64,000 bases of DNA from Streptomyces griseofuscus. Lineage in GTDB: Bacteria; Actinomycetota; Actinomycetes; Streptomycetales; Streptomycetaceae. Under the pieces are notes generated by a model. That model searched no databases and was not told the origin of the DNA. It saw only the letters and a list, made by a program, of their open reading frames with translations. The stretch lies in assembly GCF_014673495.1 (NCBI RefSeq), contig NZ_CP051006.1, positions 2,790,001 to 2,854,000 of the forward strand, written 5' to 3'. Of the stretch, positions 34,945 to 44,650 are shown in pieces. Both the position numbers and the translations under genes were made by a program. Each line of letters starts with the position of its first letter. Position 1 is the stretch's first letter.

Positions 34945-35175
34945 TCAGCGGTCCTCGTCGGGGATCCGACCCTCGTCGAGGTCCGCGGTGAACCGCTCAA
35001 GCCGCCTTGCCGCACCGGCGAGATCGTGCTTGGCCGCGGCCGTAATGACCAGCAGCTTCCGGGTCAGCGCCATCCGTACGCCCTCCGGGACTTGCAGTGC
35101 GCGCACTCTTGCGTGCGCTTCCTTGAGTTGGTTCGCGACCGCCGCATAGAGCTGGAGTTGGCCGTCGTGTCCCAT
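34945..35175 (-). CDS. Small helical protein conserved in Streptomyces, unknown function
   Basis: A 76-residue all-helical protein: QLQLYAAVANQLKEAHARVR, then RMALTRKLLVITAAAKHDLA, then an acidic end. No known domain is recognised. The ATG at 35175 lacks a Shine-Dalgarno, and CACAAT lies 6 nt upstream, so it may be leaderless. It is located between hupS and the leuD terminator, all on the minus strand but with separate promoters. Real by codon bias. Confidence 0.75.
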   Translation of the reverse strand: MGHDGQLQLYAAVANQLKEAHARVRALQVPEGVRMALTRKLLVITAAAKHDLAGAARRLERFTADLDEGRIPDEDR

Positions 35176-35181
35176 GCACAG

Positions 35182-35187
35182 ATTGTG
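35182..35187 (-). promoter_or_regulatory. Weak candidate -10 box before the 76-residue gene
   Basis: Minus-strand CACAAT, 6 nt before ATG 35175; off-consensus at the first position. Confidence 0.3.
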
Positions 35188-35360
35188 CCATCTGGGGCGA
35201 GTTGTCGCCTGCCCAGGGGGCAACTCCCGCCACAAATGGCCTTCCAGGCCCTTGCGGACGGCGCGATCCTCTGCCTCATCTACCCTCCCAACGCCCTTCA
35301 TAACACGGGAAGTTGAGAGAATCCCCAGAGCCAGGAGGGTCCGCACGGGCCCCGACATGC

Positions 35361-35393
35361 CTGTACCCCCGATCGGGGCGATCGGGGGTACAG
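35361..35393. terminator. leuCD terminator
   Basis: 14-bp perfect stem CTGTACCCCCGATC/GATCGGGGGTACAG with a GGGGC loop, about 60 bp beyond the leuD stop on the minus strand. Confidence 0.85.
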
Positions 35394-35451
35394 ACGGGTT
35401 TGTTGGGTGGCCGAAACCCGACCCTCGCGGGATCCGGGACAGGCTACCGGG

Positions 35452-36045
35452 TCAGCCCTGGAGGGTCCGCGGCTTGTGGGCGGGGCGCCGCTGCTCGTAC
35501 GCGGCGATGTCGGGCTCGTTCTGGAGGGTGATGGAGATGTCGTCCAGGCCGTTCAGCAGCCGCCAGCGGGAGTTCTCGTCCAGCTCGAAGGAGGCGGTGA
35601 CGCCCTCGGCGCGCACCTCGCGCGCTTCGAGGTCCACCGTGATCTCGGCGCTCGGGTCGGCCTCGGTCAGCTCCCACAGCGCGTCCACGATCTTCTGCTC
35701 CAGCACCACGGTGAGCAGGCCGTTCTTCAGCGAGTTACCACGGAAGATGTCCGCGAAGCGGGAGGAGATCACGGTCTTGAAGCCGTAGTTCTGGAGCGCC
35801 CAGACGGCGTGCTCACGGGAGGAGCCGGTGCCGAAGTCGGGGCCGGCGACCAGCACGGTGGCGCCCTGCCGCTCCGGGCGGTTGAGGATGAACTCGGGGT
35901 CCTTGCGCCAGGCCTCGAAGAGCCCGTCCTCGAACCCGTCCCGGGTCACCTTCTTGAGCCAGTGGGCGGGGATGATCTGGTCGGTGTCGACATTGCCGCG
36001 GCGCAGCGGGACGGCCCGGCCGGTGTGGGTGGTGAAGGCTTCCAT
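35452..36045 (-). CDS. leuD: 3-isopropylmalate dehydratase small subunit
   Basis: A 197-residue swivelling-domain subunit. It begins [20 protein letters not shown] with the substrate segment [11 protein letters not shown], and has [17 protein letters not shown] (active-site Ser-Arg) and [11 protein letters not shown]. With LeuC it isomerises 2- to 3-isopropylmalate in leucine synthesis. It starts 5 bp after the leuC stop, so the two are one operon under NdgR. Confidence 0.97.
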   Translation of the reverse strand: MEAFTTHTGRAVPLRRGNVDTDQIIPAHWLKKVTRDGFEDGLFEAWRKDPEFILNRPERQGATVLVAGPDFGTGSSREHAVWALQNYGFKTVISSRFADIFRGNSLKNGLLTVVLEQKIVDALWELTEADPSAEITVDLEAREVRAEGVTASFELDENSRWRLLNGLDDISITLQNEPDIAAYEQRRPAHKPRTLQG

Positions 36046-36050
36046 CGTTC

Positions 36051-37475
<1,425 letters not shown>

Positions 37476-37630
37476 CGCTTTCCCTCCGGCCGGCACGCTG
37501 GCGCCGGCCCAACTAGAGATCTTGAGGGCGGCGCCCGCACCCCTGTTTCCGGGCGTCCGCCGCCGGGCCCGTCGATGGACGGACCGCCGTGTTCATCCAG
37601 AGTGGCGCGTTCCGCGGAAAATTGAACTTG

Positions 37631-37649
37631 CGTTTCACAGAGTGAGACG
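37631..37649. promoter_or_regulatory. Probable NdgR (IclR) operator
   Basis: CGTTTCAC-AGA-GTGAGACG, arms matching at 7 of 8 positions, 14 bp before the ndgR start and in the shared leuC promoter region. Such sites are bound by NdgR-type regulators between leuC and ndgR. Confidence 0.65.
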
Positions 37650-37662
37650 TGAGTATCGTTGC

Positions 37663-38379
37663 ATGGACAACAGTAGCGGCGTCGGCGTTCTGGACAAGGC
37701 GGCCCTCGTCCTGAGCGCTCTGGAGTCCGGTCCGGCCACCCTCGCGGGTCTGGTCGGAGCCACCGGACTGGCACGACCCACGGCCCACCGCCTGGCCGTG
37801 GCCCTGGAACACCACCGCATGGTGGCACGCGACATGCAGGGCCGGTTCATCCTCGGACCGCGCCTCGCGGAGCTCGCGGCGGCGGCGGGCGAGGACCGCC
37901 TGCTGGCGACGGCGGGCCCCGTGCTCACCCACCTCCGCGATGTCACAGGCGAGAGCGCACAGCTCTATCGCCGCCAGGGTGACATGCGGATCTGCGTGGC
38001 CGCGGCGGAACGGCTGTCCGGTCTGCGGGACACCGTGCCGGTCGGCTCCACGCTCACGATGAAGGCCGGCTCCTCGGCACAGATCCTGATGGCCTGGGAG
38101 GAGCCCGAGCGGCTGCACCGCGGCCTTCAGGGCGCCCGTTTCACGGCGACGGCCCTGTCGGGCGTGCGGCGCCGTGGCTGGGCCCAGTCCATCGGCGAGC
38201 GCGAGCCGGGCGTCGCGTCCGTCTCGGCCCCGGTGCGCGGCCCCTCCAACCGCGTGGTGGCCGCCGTCTCCGTCTCGGGCCCGATCGAGCGGCTGACCCG
38301 CCACCCGGGCCGGATGCACGCCCAGGCCGTCATCGACGCCGCGACCCGCCTCTCGGAGGCCCTGCGCCGCACGGGCTGA
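37663..38379 (+). CDS. ndgR: IclR-family regulator NdgR
   Basis: A 238-residue regulator, the usual NdgR length. The winged helix lies at about 10-75 (LAGLVGATGLARPTAHRLAV), then the IclR effector domain with GSTLTMKAGSSAQILMAW and SVSAPVRGPSNRVVAAVSVS. In S. coelicolor NdgR controls leucine and methionine/cysteine genes and links nitrogen supply to antibiotic output. It is divergent from leuCD, its best-known target type. A 15-bp terminator follows. Confidence 0.93.
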   Translation: MDNSSGVGVLDKAALVLSALESGPATLAGLVGATGLARPTAHRLAVALEHHRMVARDMQGRFILGPRLAELAAAAGEDRLLATAGPVLTHLRDVTGESAQLYRRQGDMRICVAAAERLSGLRDTVPVGSTLTMKAGSSAQILMAWEEPERLHRGLQGARFTATALSGVRRRGWAQSIGEREPGVASVSAPVRGPSNRVVAAVSVSGPIERLTRHPGRMHAQAVIDAATRLSEALRRTG

Positions 38380-38387
38380 GCCTGCTT

Positions 38388-38427
38388 CCTCGTGGGTCCG
38401 CCTCAACGCCGCGGCGGACCCACGAGG
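38388..38427. terminator. Terminator between ndgR and the DUF4188 gene
   Basis: Perfect 15-bp stem (38388-38402 with 38413-38427) and a 10-nt loop between convergent genes. Confidence 0.85.
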
Positions 38428-38443
38428 GACGCGGCAGCCGACC

Positions 38444-38965
38444 TCAGGCGCTTTTCTCCACGGACTCCACGGACTCCGCGGGCTGCGGCGACCGATAGGC
38501 GAACCGGTCCTTCGCGTAGCGCCCCCGCGCGGCGAGCGGCACCTGGCCGTGCGCCCCCGCCAGCCCGAACGCCGGCATGTCCGCGTAGATCGCCTCGTAC
38601 GACCCCTCCGGCACCACGTACGCCTCGTGCCAGATCCCGACCTCGCCGTGCAGCCTGCCCGCCCGCTCCTTGCGGTTCAGCTTCGCCCACACCTCGTGGT
38701 GGAAGGCGTCGGGCGCCGTGGCGTAGGCGTACAGCTTCTCCTTGGACTCCCAGTACTGCACGACGTAGTACGTCCGCGGCGACGCCGTGAGCAGCACCTT
38801 CTCCCGCAGCCCGCGCTCCGGGTCCTTCGCCAGCTCCCGCAGCATGCGGAGCATCGCGAGCATCACCGGCACCCACAGATGCACCGCCCAGAAGCGGTTG
38901 ATGCGCATGCCTATCAGCAGGACGACGACATCGCCCTTCGCGTCGGCGGTCGTACGGGACACCAT
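38444..38965 (-). CDS. DUF4188 family protein
   Basis: A 173-residue protein with the DUF4188 pattern: VVVLLIGMRINRFWAVHLWV, a VQYWESKEKLYAYATAPDA block, FHHEVW, and YEAIYADMPAFGL. It resembles ferredoxin-like-fold monooxygenase/aldoxime dehydratase relatives, function unproven. ATG at 38965 (MVSRTTADAK) has AAGGGGG upstream; the ATG at 38980 lacks one. It is divergent from a MerR regulator over a perfect inverted repeat and is the likely target. Confidence 0.85.
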   Translation of the reverse strand: MVSRTTADAKGDVVVLLIGMRINRFWAVHLWVPVMLAMLRMLRELAKDPERGLREKVLLTASPRTYYVVQYWESKEKLYAYATAPDAFHHEVWAKLNRKERAGRLHGEVGIWHEAYVVPEGSYEAIYADMPAFGLAGAHGQVPLAARGRYAKDRFAYRSPQPAESVESVEKSA

Positions 38966-38986
38966 GGCTTCCCCCTTCATCGCGTG

Positions 38987-39009
38987 CTTGGATAGTGCTC
39001 TTATCCAAG
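38987..39009. promoter_or_regulatory. MerR operator
   Basis: CTTGGATA-GTGCTCT-TATCCAAG: perfect 8-bp arms with a 7-nt spacer, between the DUF4188 gene and merR. Confidence 0.78.
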
Positions 39010-39023
39010 AAGGGGCGCAAGAG

Positions 39024-39668
39024 ATGCGGCTGGCCGAACTGAGCAGACGCAGCGGGGTCTCCACCGCGACGATCAAGTACTACCTGCGCGAGGGCCTGTT
39101 GCCACCGGGCCGGCAACTGAACGCGACCACGGCGGACTACGACGAGGAGCATCTGCGCCGACTGCGGCTGGTGCGGGCGATGATCCAGGTCGGGCGGCTG
39201 CCGGTGGCGAAGGTGCGTGAGGTGCTCGGGCATGTGGACGACGAGTCCCTGGGCAGCTCGATCCGGCTGGGCGCCGCGCTGTGGGCGCTGCCGCAGGTGC
39301 CGGAGCCGGACGAGGACGACGCCTGCATACGGGCCGCGCACGAGGAGGTCGCGGCGCTCGTGGACCGGCTCGGCTGGGAGAACGCCAAGTGCCTCGCCAC
39401 CCTCTCCCCCGCGTATCGCTCGCTGGTGGTGACGGTGGCCGCGTTCCGCCGGCTCGGTTACGACTGGGGGGCCGAACAGCTCGCGCCGTACGCGGAGTTG
39501 ATGCACCGCACGGCCGTACTCGATCTGGACAACATGGAGACGCTGCCGCCGGGGGCGGAGCGGATCGAGTTCGCGATCCTCGGGGCGATCCTCAACGAGC
39601 CGGTGCTGCGGGCGCTGCACCGGCTGGCGCAGGAGGAGGAGACGACACGGCGGTACGGCTTCGAGTGA
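39024..39668 (+). CDS. MerR family regulator
   Basis: A 214-residue regulator. The MerR DNA-binding domain is at about 1-75 (MRLAELSRRSGVSTATIKYY, LRRLRLVRAMIQVGRLP), then a helical C-terminal effector half with no heavy-metal Cys pattern. Longer frame upstream is rejected because ATG 39024 has AAGGGG upstream. It is divergent from the DUF4188 gene. Effector unknown. Confidence 0.9.
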   Translation: MRLAELSRRSGVSTATIKYYLREGLLPPGRQLNATTADYDEEHLRRLRLVRAMIQVGRLPVAKVREVLGHVDDESLGSSIRLGAALWALPQVPEPDEDDACIRAAHEEVAALVDRLGWENAKCLATLSPAYRSLVVTVAAFRRLGYDWGAEQLAPYAELMHRTAVLDLDNMETLPPGAERIEFAILGAILNEPVLRALHRLAQEEETTRRYGFE

Positions 39669-39685
39669 GCGGGGCCGGAGAACGG

Positions 39686-39717
39686 TGAAGGCCCTCCGCC
39701 GAAGCGAAGGGCCTTCA
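39686..39717. terminator. merR terminator
   Basis: 10-bp stem TGAAGGCCCT/AGGGCCTTCA followed by TTCTGT, just before the first tRNA on the other strand; probably serves both. Confidence 0.7.
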
Positions 39718-39722
39718 TTCTG

Positions 39723-39795
39723 TACCCCCGACCGGATTCGAACCGGCGCTACCGCCTTGAGAGGGCGGCGTGCTAGGCCGCTACACAACGGGGGC
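39723..39795 (-). tRNA. tRNA-Glu(CUC)
   Basis: Minus-strand cloverleaf: acceptor GCCCCCG/CGGGGGU, anticodon CUC in loop CCTCTCA, TGGTTCGAATCC-type T arm, discriminator A. No encoded CCA. Confidence 0.95.
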
Positions 39796-39824
39796 CTTGG
39801 ACGCTGCGTTTCCGCAGGTCCGAG

Positions 39825-39896
39825 CTGGTCTACCTGGACTCGAACCAAGACTAACTGAACCAGAATCAGTCGTGCTGCCAATTACACCATAGACCA
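39825..39896 (-). tRNA. tRNA-Gln(CUG)
   Basis: Acceptor TGGTCTA/TAGACCA, anticodon stem ACTGA/TCAGT with loop TTCTGGT (anticodon CUG), discriminator G as in other glutamine tRNAs. Confidence 0.95.
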
Positions 39897-39916
39897 ATGA
39901 TGGTTTAGACCAGTCG

Positions 39917-39989
39917 TACCCCCGACCGGATTCGAACCGGCGCTACCGCCTTGAGAGGGCGGCGTGCTAGGCCGCTACACAACGGGGGC
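39917..39989 (-). tRNA. tRNA-Glu(CUC), second copy
   Basis: Same sequence as the first tRNA-Glu over its 73 nt, including the CUC anticodon and discriminator A. Confidence 0.95.
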
Positions 39990-40018
39990 CCTAGCGATCC
40001 CGAGAAGATCAGGATCAG

Positions 40019-40091
40019 TACCCCCGACCGGATTCGAACCGGCGCTACTGCCTTGAGAGGGCAGCGTGCTAGGCCGCTACACAACGGGGGC
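40019..40091 (-). tRNA. tRNA-Glu(CUC), third copy
   Basis: Matches the other two tRNA-Glu genes except a compensatory base pair in the anticodon stem (CTGCC/GGCAG instead of CCGCC/GGCGG). Anticodon CUC. Confidence 0.95.
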
Positions 40092-40112
40092 TTTGCAGAT
40101 AAGCTCTGCGAG

Positions 40113-40184
40113 CTGGCCTACCTGGACTCGAACCAAGACTAACTGAACCAGAATCAGTCGTGCTGCCAATTACACCATAGGCCA
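40113..40184 (-). tRNA. tRNA-Gln(CUG), second copy
   Basis: Matches the first tRNA-Gln except one compensated acceptor pair (TGGCCTA/TAGGCCA). Anticodon CUG, discriminator G. Confidence 0.95.
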
Positions 40185-40274
40185 CTGGAACTCAACCCCC
40201 GGAAGGGTTCTTGTTCTAGTTTGCTCCTCGGGGCTCCGGCCTTTCGGCCCGTTCCCCTCGGCGCAGGAAGAACA

Positions 40275-41006
40275 TTACCCGAAGGTGGACGGGGCTCCAA
40301 AACGAGTATCCGAGCGGAGCAGCGCGGGGAGTTCGGACAGGCAGGCGATGCGGTGCACGACGACGTCACCGGCGTCCCGCGCGGGTGCCGTACCGCGATC
40401 GATCCACACGGACAGCAGCCCGGCCTCGGCGGCGCCCCGCCCGTCGATCTCCGGATGGTCACCGACGTACGCCACCTCGTGCGGGGCGAGGCCCAGCGCC
40501 TCGCAGGCGGCCAGGAAGGCGCCGGGCCGCGGCTTGGAGACGCCCAGTTCGGCGGCGCACAGCACGGCCTCGAAGCGGTCCAGCAGGCCGAGGGCGCGCA
40601 GCTTGTGCTCCTGGACGGTGATGCTGGAGTTCGACAGGACCGCGTGCCGGTGCGTGACCGCGAGCACCTCCAGCGTGGGCAGCACGTCCGGGAACAGTCC
40701 CCAGGCGGCCTCGTAGTGCGCCATGTAGCGCTGGAACCAGGCGTCCGCCTCGGCGTCGTCCAGCTCCGTGTCGAGGAACACCCGTACGCGGTCGCGGCGC
40801 TGCTCCTGGAAGCCGCACTCCCCCGCCGCGTACCTCGCCCACTGCCGGTCGGTGATCTCCCGCCACCGGCCCAGCGCGTCCTCCACCACCTCGTGGCGCC
40901 CGAGCAGCCCCTCGGCGACGAGATGCGCCCGCATCCCGCTCCGGTCGGCGCTGGTGTAGTCGAAGAGCGTGTCGTCCACGTCCCAGACCACGGCTTCGAT
41001 GCTCAC
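40275..41006 (-). CDS. HAD-superfamily hydrolase
   Basis: A 243-residue phosphatase-fold protein. Motif I WDVDDTLFDY holds the nucleophile Asp and the general acid Asp, motif II is LSNSS, the Lys is in GVSKPRPGAF, and motif III is VAYVGDHPEIDGRGA. A helical cap lies between motif I and II, as in phosphoglycolate-phosphatase or haloacid dehalogenase relatives. The substrate is unknown. GTG at 41006 lies 7 nt after TACGGT, so the message may be leaderless. It precedes the tRNA run on the minus strand. Confidence 0.9.
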   Translation of the reverse strand: MSIEAVVWDVDDTLFDYTSADRSGMRAHLVAEGLLGRHEVVEDALGRWREITDRQWARYAAGECGFQEQRRDRVRVFLDTELDDAEADAWFQRYMAHYEAAWGLFPDVLPTLEVLAVTHRHAVLSNSSITVQEHKLRALGLLDRFEAVLCAAELGVSKPRPGAFLAACEALGLAPHEVAYVGDHPEIDGRGAAEAGLLSVWIDRGTAPARDAGDVVVHRIACLSELPALLRSDTRFGAPSTFG

Positions 41007-41013
41007 GCCCTCG

Positions 41014-41019
41014 ACCGTA
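41014..41019 (-). promoter_or_regulatory. Candidate -10 box of leaderless HAD transcript
   Basis: Minus-strand TACGGT, 7 nt, then GTG 41006. Confidence 0.4.
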
Positions 41020-41113
41020 ACGCCGGGGGGCGGGGCGCGTCCGGGGAACGGCGGTGGTGCCGGGCGCGGTGGCGGTGAGTGTCGTCACATCGCGGACACG
41101 GGGGGTACGGCGA

Positions 41114-41147
41114 AGGGGCGGCACCCGGAGTTCCGGGTGCCGCCCCT
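41114..41147. terminator. gltX terminator
   Basis: 16-bp complementary arms (41114-41129, 41132-41147), the innermost pairs open to form the loop, 18 bp beyond the gltX stop on the minus strand. Confidence 0.85.
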
Positions 41148-41164
41148 GTCACACGCGGTGGGCC

Positions 41165-42688
41165 CTACGCGGTGAGCCTCGTCAGGGCCGCGTCGATGCG
41201 GGCCAGGGTCGTCTCCTTGCCCAGGATCTCGAGGGACTCGAAGAGCGGGAGGCCGACGGTGCGGCCGGTGACGGCGACGCGGACGGGGGCCTGCGCCTTG
41301 CCGAGCTTGAGGCCATGGGCCTCGCCGGCGGCCAGGACGGCCTCCTTGAGGGACTCGGGCGACGTCCAGTCCGCGGTCTGGAGCTTCTCGCGGGCCGTGC
41401 GCAGCAGGGCGTCGCTGCCCTCCTTCATCGCCTTGGTCCAGGACGCCTCGTCGAAGACCGGCTCCGGCAGGAACAGGAAGTCGACGTTCTCGGTGATCTC
41501 GGAGAGCACCTTCAGACGGGTCTGGGCGTGCGGGGCGATGGCCTCCCACTTGGCCTCGTCGAACGCCTCCGGCGCCCAGGGCGCGAACGGGGCCTTCAGC
41601 CAGGTGCGGCAGCGCTCGGTGAACTCCTTCACATCCAAAAGGCGGATGTGGTCGGCGTTGATCGCCTCGCACTTCTTCAGGTCGAAGCGCGCCGGGTTGG
41701 GGTTCACGTCGGAGATCTCGAAGGCCGCGACCATCTCCTCGATCGTGAAGATGTCCTTGTCCGCGGAGAGCGACCAGCCCAGCAGGGACAGGTAGTTGAG
41801 CAGGCCCTCGGGCAGGAAGCCGCGCTCGCGGTAGAGGTTCAGCGAGGACTGCGGGTCGCGCTTGGAGAGCTTCTTGTTGCCCTCGCCCATCACGTACGGC
41901 AGATGCCCGAAGGCCGGGGTCTGCTTGGCGATGCCCAGCTCGGTCAGCGCCTTGTACAGCGCGATCTGCCGCGGGGTGGAGGAGAGCAGGTCCTCGCCGC
42001 GCAGCACGTGCGTGATGTCCATCAGCGCGTCGTCGACGGGGTTGACCAGCGTGTACAGCGGGGCGCCGTTGGCGCGGACGATGCCGTAGTCCGGGACGTT
42101 CTCCGGGGTGAAGGTCAGCTCGCCGCGCACCAGGTCGTCGAAGGTGATCGTCTCGTCGGGCATCCGGAACCGGACGATCGGCTGCCGGCCCTCGGCCTTG
42201 TACTGCTCGACCTGCTCGGCGGACAGGTCGCGGCAGTGGCCGTCGTAGCCGGAGGGCTTGCCGGCGGCGCGGGCGGCCTCGCGGCGGGAGTCCAGCTCCT
42301 CCTGGGAGCAGTAGCAGTGGTAGGCGTATCCGCCGTCCAGGAGCTTTCGCGCGACGTCGGCGTAGATGTCCATGCGCTGCGACTGCCGGTACGGCGCGTG
42401 CGGGCCGCCGACCTCGGGGCCCTCGTCCCAGTCGAAGCCGAGCCAGCGCATCGCGTCGAGCAGCTGGTTGTAGGACTCCTCGGAGTCGCGGGCCGCGTCG
42501 GTGTCCTCGATACGGAAGACCAGGGTGCCCTGGTGGTGCCGGGCGAACGCCCAGTTGAACAGGGCGGTGCGGACCAGGCCCACATGGGGGTTACCGGTGG
42601 GCGAGGGGCAGAAACGGACGCGGACGGGGGATGGGGGTACCCCCTGCTCGAGCGAAGCCGAGAGCTTGGGGGAGGGTGCGCTAGCCAC
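41165..42688 (-). CDS. gltX: Glutamyl-tRNA synthetase with an inserted repeat near the N-terminus
   Basis: A 507-residue class I synthetase that charges tRNA-Glu (and, in actinobacteria, tRNA-Gln for amidation). The HIGH-type motif is [17 protein letters not shown], the KMSKS-type motif GNKKLSKRD, followed by the helical anticodon domain. GTG at 42688 overlaps the last 8 bases of the FAA hydrolase gene. Odd: between VASA and [12 protein letters not shown] lie about 16 extra residues ([16 protein letters not shown]) encoded by a GGGGGTACCCCC-containing dispersed repeat (42631-42674). Removing them restores the typical short start. A TTG at 42697 is a less likely start. Five tRNA-Glu/Gln genes lie downstream. 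Confidence 0.95.
   Translation of the reverse strand: MASAPSPKLSASLEQGVPPSPVRVRFCPSPTGNPHVGLVRTALFNWAFARHHQGTLVFRIEDTDAARDSEESYNQLLDAMRWLGFDWDEGPEVGGPHAPYRQSQRMDIYADVARKLLDGGYAYHCYCSQEELDSRREAARAAGKPSGYDGHCRDLSAEQVEQYKAEGRQPIVRFRMPDETITFDDLVRGELTFTPENVPDYGIVRANGAPLYTLVNPVDDALMDITHVLRGEDLLSSTPRQIALYKALTELGIAKQTPAFGHLPYVMGEGNKKLSKRDPQSSLNLYRERGFLPEGLLNYLSLLGWSLSADKDIFTIEEMVAAFEISDVNPNPARFDLKKCEAINADHIRLLDVKEFTERCRTWLKAPFAPWAPEAFDEAKWEAIAPHAQTRLKVLSEITENVDFLFLPEPVFDEASWTKAMKEGSDALLRTAREKLQTADWTSPESLKEAVLAAGEAHGLKLGKAQAPVRVAVTGRTVGLPLFESLEILGKETTLARIDAALTRLTA
42631..42674. repeat. Dispersed palindromic repeat inserted in the gltX start
   Basis: Plus strand: ATGGGGGTACCCCC, then TGCTCGAGCGAAGCCGAG, then AGCTTGGGGGAG. 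Contains the perfect palindrome GGGGGTACCCCC (42633-42644) and TGCTCGAGCG. I recognise it as a highly repeated Streptomyces element that usually lies between genes. Confidence 0.65.
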
Positions 42689-43466
42689 GCTTGACAACCT
42701 TGTTGGTGAGAGTGCCGATGCCTTCGATGGTGACGGCGACGTCGTCGCCGACGTTCAGGGGGCCGACCCCTGCCGGGGTGCCGGTGAGGATGACGTCGCC
42801 GGGCAGCAGCGTCATGGCCTCGGTGATGTTGACGATCAGATCCTCGATGGGGTGGATCATCTCGCTGGTGCGGCCCAGCTGGCGCTGCTCCCCGTTGACG
42901 GTGAGCTGCACGGTGAGATCGCCCGCCCGGGCGAGGTCGATGTCGGTCTCCACCCAGGGGCCGAGCGGACAGGAGCCGTCGAAGCCCTTGGCCCGGGCCC
43001 ACTGCTTCTCGCGGCGCTGGACGTCGCGGGCGGTGATGTCGTTGGCGCAGGTGTAGCCGAAGATCACGTCCTTGACGCGCTCCCGGGGCACCTCGCGGCA
43101 CATGCGGCCGATGACGACGGCCAGCTCGGCCTCGTGGTGCAGCTCCTCGGTGAACGAGGGGTAGCGGATCTCGTCCCCGGGACCGATCACCGAGGTGGAC
43201 GGCTTGAAGAAGGCGAACGGTGCCTCGGGCACCTCGTTGCCCAGCTCCCGCGCGTGCTCCGCGTAGTTGCGGCCGAAGGCCACGACCTTGTTGGGGAGGA
43301 CCGGCGGGAGCAGCCTGACCTTGCTCACCGGCACCTTCGTGCCGGACAGCTCATGGTCGGCGAAGGGGATGCCCTTGATGATGTCGAGGACGAGTTCGTC
43401 CTGCTTGTCGCCCTCGACCGCGCCGAAGGCTACGTTCCCGTCGATGGAGAACCTGGCGATGCGCAC
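42681..43466 (-). CDS. Fumarylacetoacetate hydrolase family protein
   Basis: A 261-residue FAH-fold enzyme. [15 protein letters not shown], the metal-ligand [11 protein letters not shown] (Glu-x-Glu), and [14 protein letters not shown] are standard family blocks. The family covers acylpyruvate hydrolases and oxaloacetate decarboxylases, so the exact substrate is open. GTG at 43466; the 3' end overlaps the gltX start by 8 bp, so the two are one operon. Confidence 0.9.
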   Translation of the reverse strand: MRIARFSIDGNVAFGAVEGDKQDELVLDIIKGIPFADHELSGTKVPVSKVRLLPPVLPNKVVAFGRNYAEHARELGNEVPEAPFAFFKPSTSVIGPGDEIRYPSFTEELHHEAELAVVIGRMCREVPRERVKDVIFGYTCANDITARDVQRREKQWARAKGFDGSCPLGPWVETDIDLARAGDLTVQLTVNGEQRQLGRTSEMIHPIEDLIVNITEAMTLLPGDVILTGTPAGVGPLNVGDDVAVTIEGIGTLTNKVVKRG

Positions 43467-43874
43467 GGGTGCTTGCGCCCCTCACTGAGAACCGGCGTAC
43501 TGACGCCCAAGGTTAACCGGTCGGGCGGCGCGATGTTCGGCCGGGAGGGCATGGCGAGGGGATTTTCCGGGGCCGTAATGCGCTTAAGGGGAATTCCAGT
43601 TTCCGGTGATTTCGGGGGCGCCGCCGGAGGGACATCGGACGCCTCTCGCGTCTCTGACCTGCGTTGATTCCATCCGCTCCGGTCGGGCGTCGGGGACCGG
43701 GAAGGCTACGGCGCCCACCGCCGCCGTAGCCGATAAAAGCGGCGGCGCGAATGCGGGGGAAAACATGTGCGGCCCGCCGCGGGGGCCGCCGAAAAGACGA
43801 GCGCGGCCCGGAAGATCATCCGACGGCGATGATCTTCCGGGCCGCGTCCCGGGGTGCCTCGGTCGCGCGGGCGA
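43467..43874. other. Intergenic region between FAA hydrolase and the NPRRT peptide gene
   Basis: About 400 bp, with no supported gene; several short frames lack ribosome sites. It contains the promoter of the FAA-gltX operon and the peptide-gene terminator at 43802-43846. Confidence 0.5.
43802..43846 (-). terminator. Strong terminator of the NPRRT peptide gene
   Basis: 19-bp perfect stem (43802-43820 with 43828-43846, CGCGGCCCGGAAGATCATC arm) and a 7-nt loop, 29 bp past the peptide-gene stop on the minus strand. Confidence 0.9.
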
Positions 43875-44069
43875 TCACTCGCCGGCGGTGGCCGCCGCGG
43901 CCTCGGGGAGGTCCATCAGGATGGTGCGCCGGGGGTTGGCCGTCTGGGCGGGGAGTTCGACGGACTGCTCCGGCAGCGCGGGCGTCTGCAACTCGCCGGC
44001 GTCGTCGAGGTGCGCCAGGGTCGTGCGTCGCGGGTTGGCTATCTTGCGGAACATCATCGTCGTCTTCAC
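43875..44069 (-). CDS. 64-residue peptide with duplicated ANPRRT motif (possible peptide precursor)
   Basis: Unrecognised. GTG 44069 gives a 64-residue product with no signal peptide, membrane helix or Cys. Two copies of the motif ANPRRT-x-L-x-x-L-[DP]-[DE] begin at residues 11 and 44, exactly 33 residues apart: ANPRRTTLAHLDD and ANPRRTILMDLPE. Each copy is followed by an acidic/small-residue stretch. AGGA lies about 11 bases before the GTG, and a 19-bp terminator follows, so a real transcript is likely. Tandem short motifs next to Thr/Asp/Glu residues resemble precursor peptides of ribosomally made, modified peptides, but no modifying enzyme is adjacent. It is divergent from the first conservon. 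Confidence 0.6.
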   Translation of the reverse strand: MKTTMMFRKIANPRRTTLAHLDDAGELQTPALPEQSVELPAQTANPRRTILMDLPEAAAATAGE

Positions 44070-44650
44070 GGTTGTACGCGTCCTAGTCCTGTGTCGGCGG
44101 GTGACAGTGCGGGGTGACAGATACGTCCCTCATGTAAAGCGTCAGGCTAAACATCCGATTCCCTGACCAACTCGCCAACCAGCCTTGATGGTTATGTGAT
44201 TTTGCTCACCAACTCAGGGGCAAATAGGTCAATTCCGGCCTACAACCCGCCCTAACGAAACGGACATTGAGGGCTGGAAGCACTCATTCCGCTGCCGATC
44301 ATGGCGACTGGGACACGTGCCACCGAGCGGCAACTCGCAGGGATACGTCCGTTATGGATGAGATCGACTTCCACGACTGGTGACCCGACATGCACACCCT
44401 GTCACGGTTGTCACAGCTCAGCACGCGGCCCTTGTTGGAGATCCGCCACTGTGCTGGAATTCCACGGACCGCCGCAGGATCGACCCGGCGCGCAGGGCGC
44501 AACGCAGCGCCGAGTGGCGGCGAGACAAGGGGGAACCAGCGCCGGTCACTCAAGACCACCGGGGGGCGTTTTCAGGGCGCCTTCCACGACGCCGACACCG
44601 TGTTCGTCCGCTCTCGCGGAGGGACGCCTGGTCCAGAGGTTGCGACGCTA
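44070..44650. other. Divergent promoter region between the peptide gene and cvnA (first copy)
   Basis: About 580 bp unless cvnA starts further upstream. An in-frame open stretch from 44390 (ATG) continues into cvnA but has atypical residues and no family similarity, so I start the gene at 44651. The AT-rich segment 44140-44230 is the probable promoter core. No clear operator was found. Confidence 0.45.

Noticed and set aside
39951..40142. 63-codon plus-strand frame over tRNA genes
   Set aside because: Covers antisense of three tRNA genes; translation of tRNA sequence.
42689..42697. TTG start for gltX at 42697
   Set aside because: GTG 42688 restores the family start after allowing for the inserted repeat.
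44390..44650. 87-residue extension at the start of the first cvnA
   Set aside because: Arg/Gly-rich with no similarity to the second cvnA or ribosome site; GTG 44651 gives the QGRFKRDG start.
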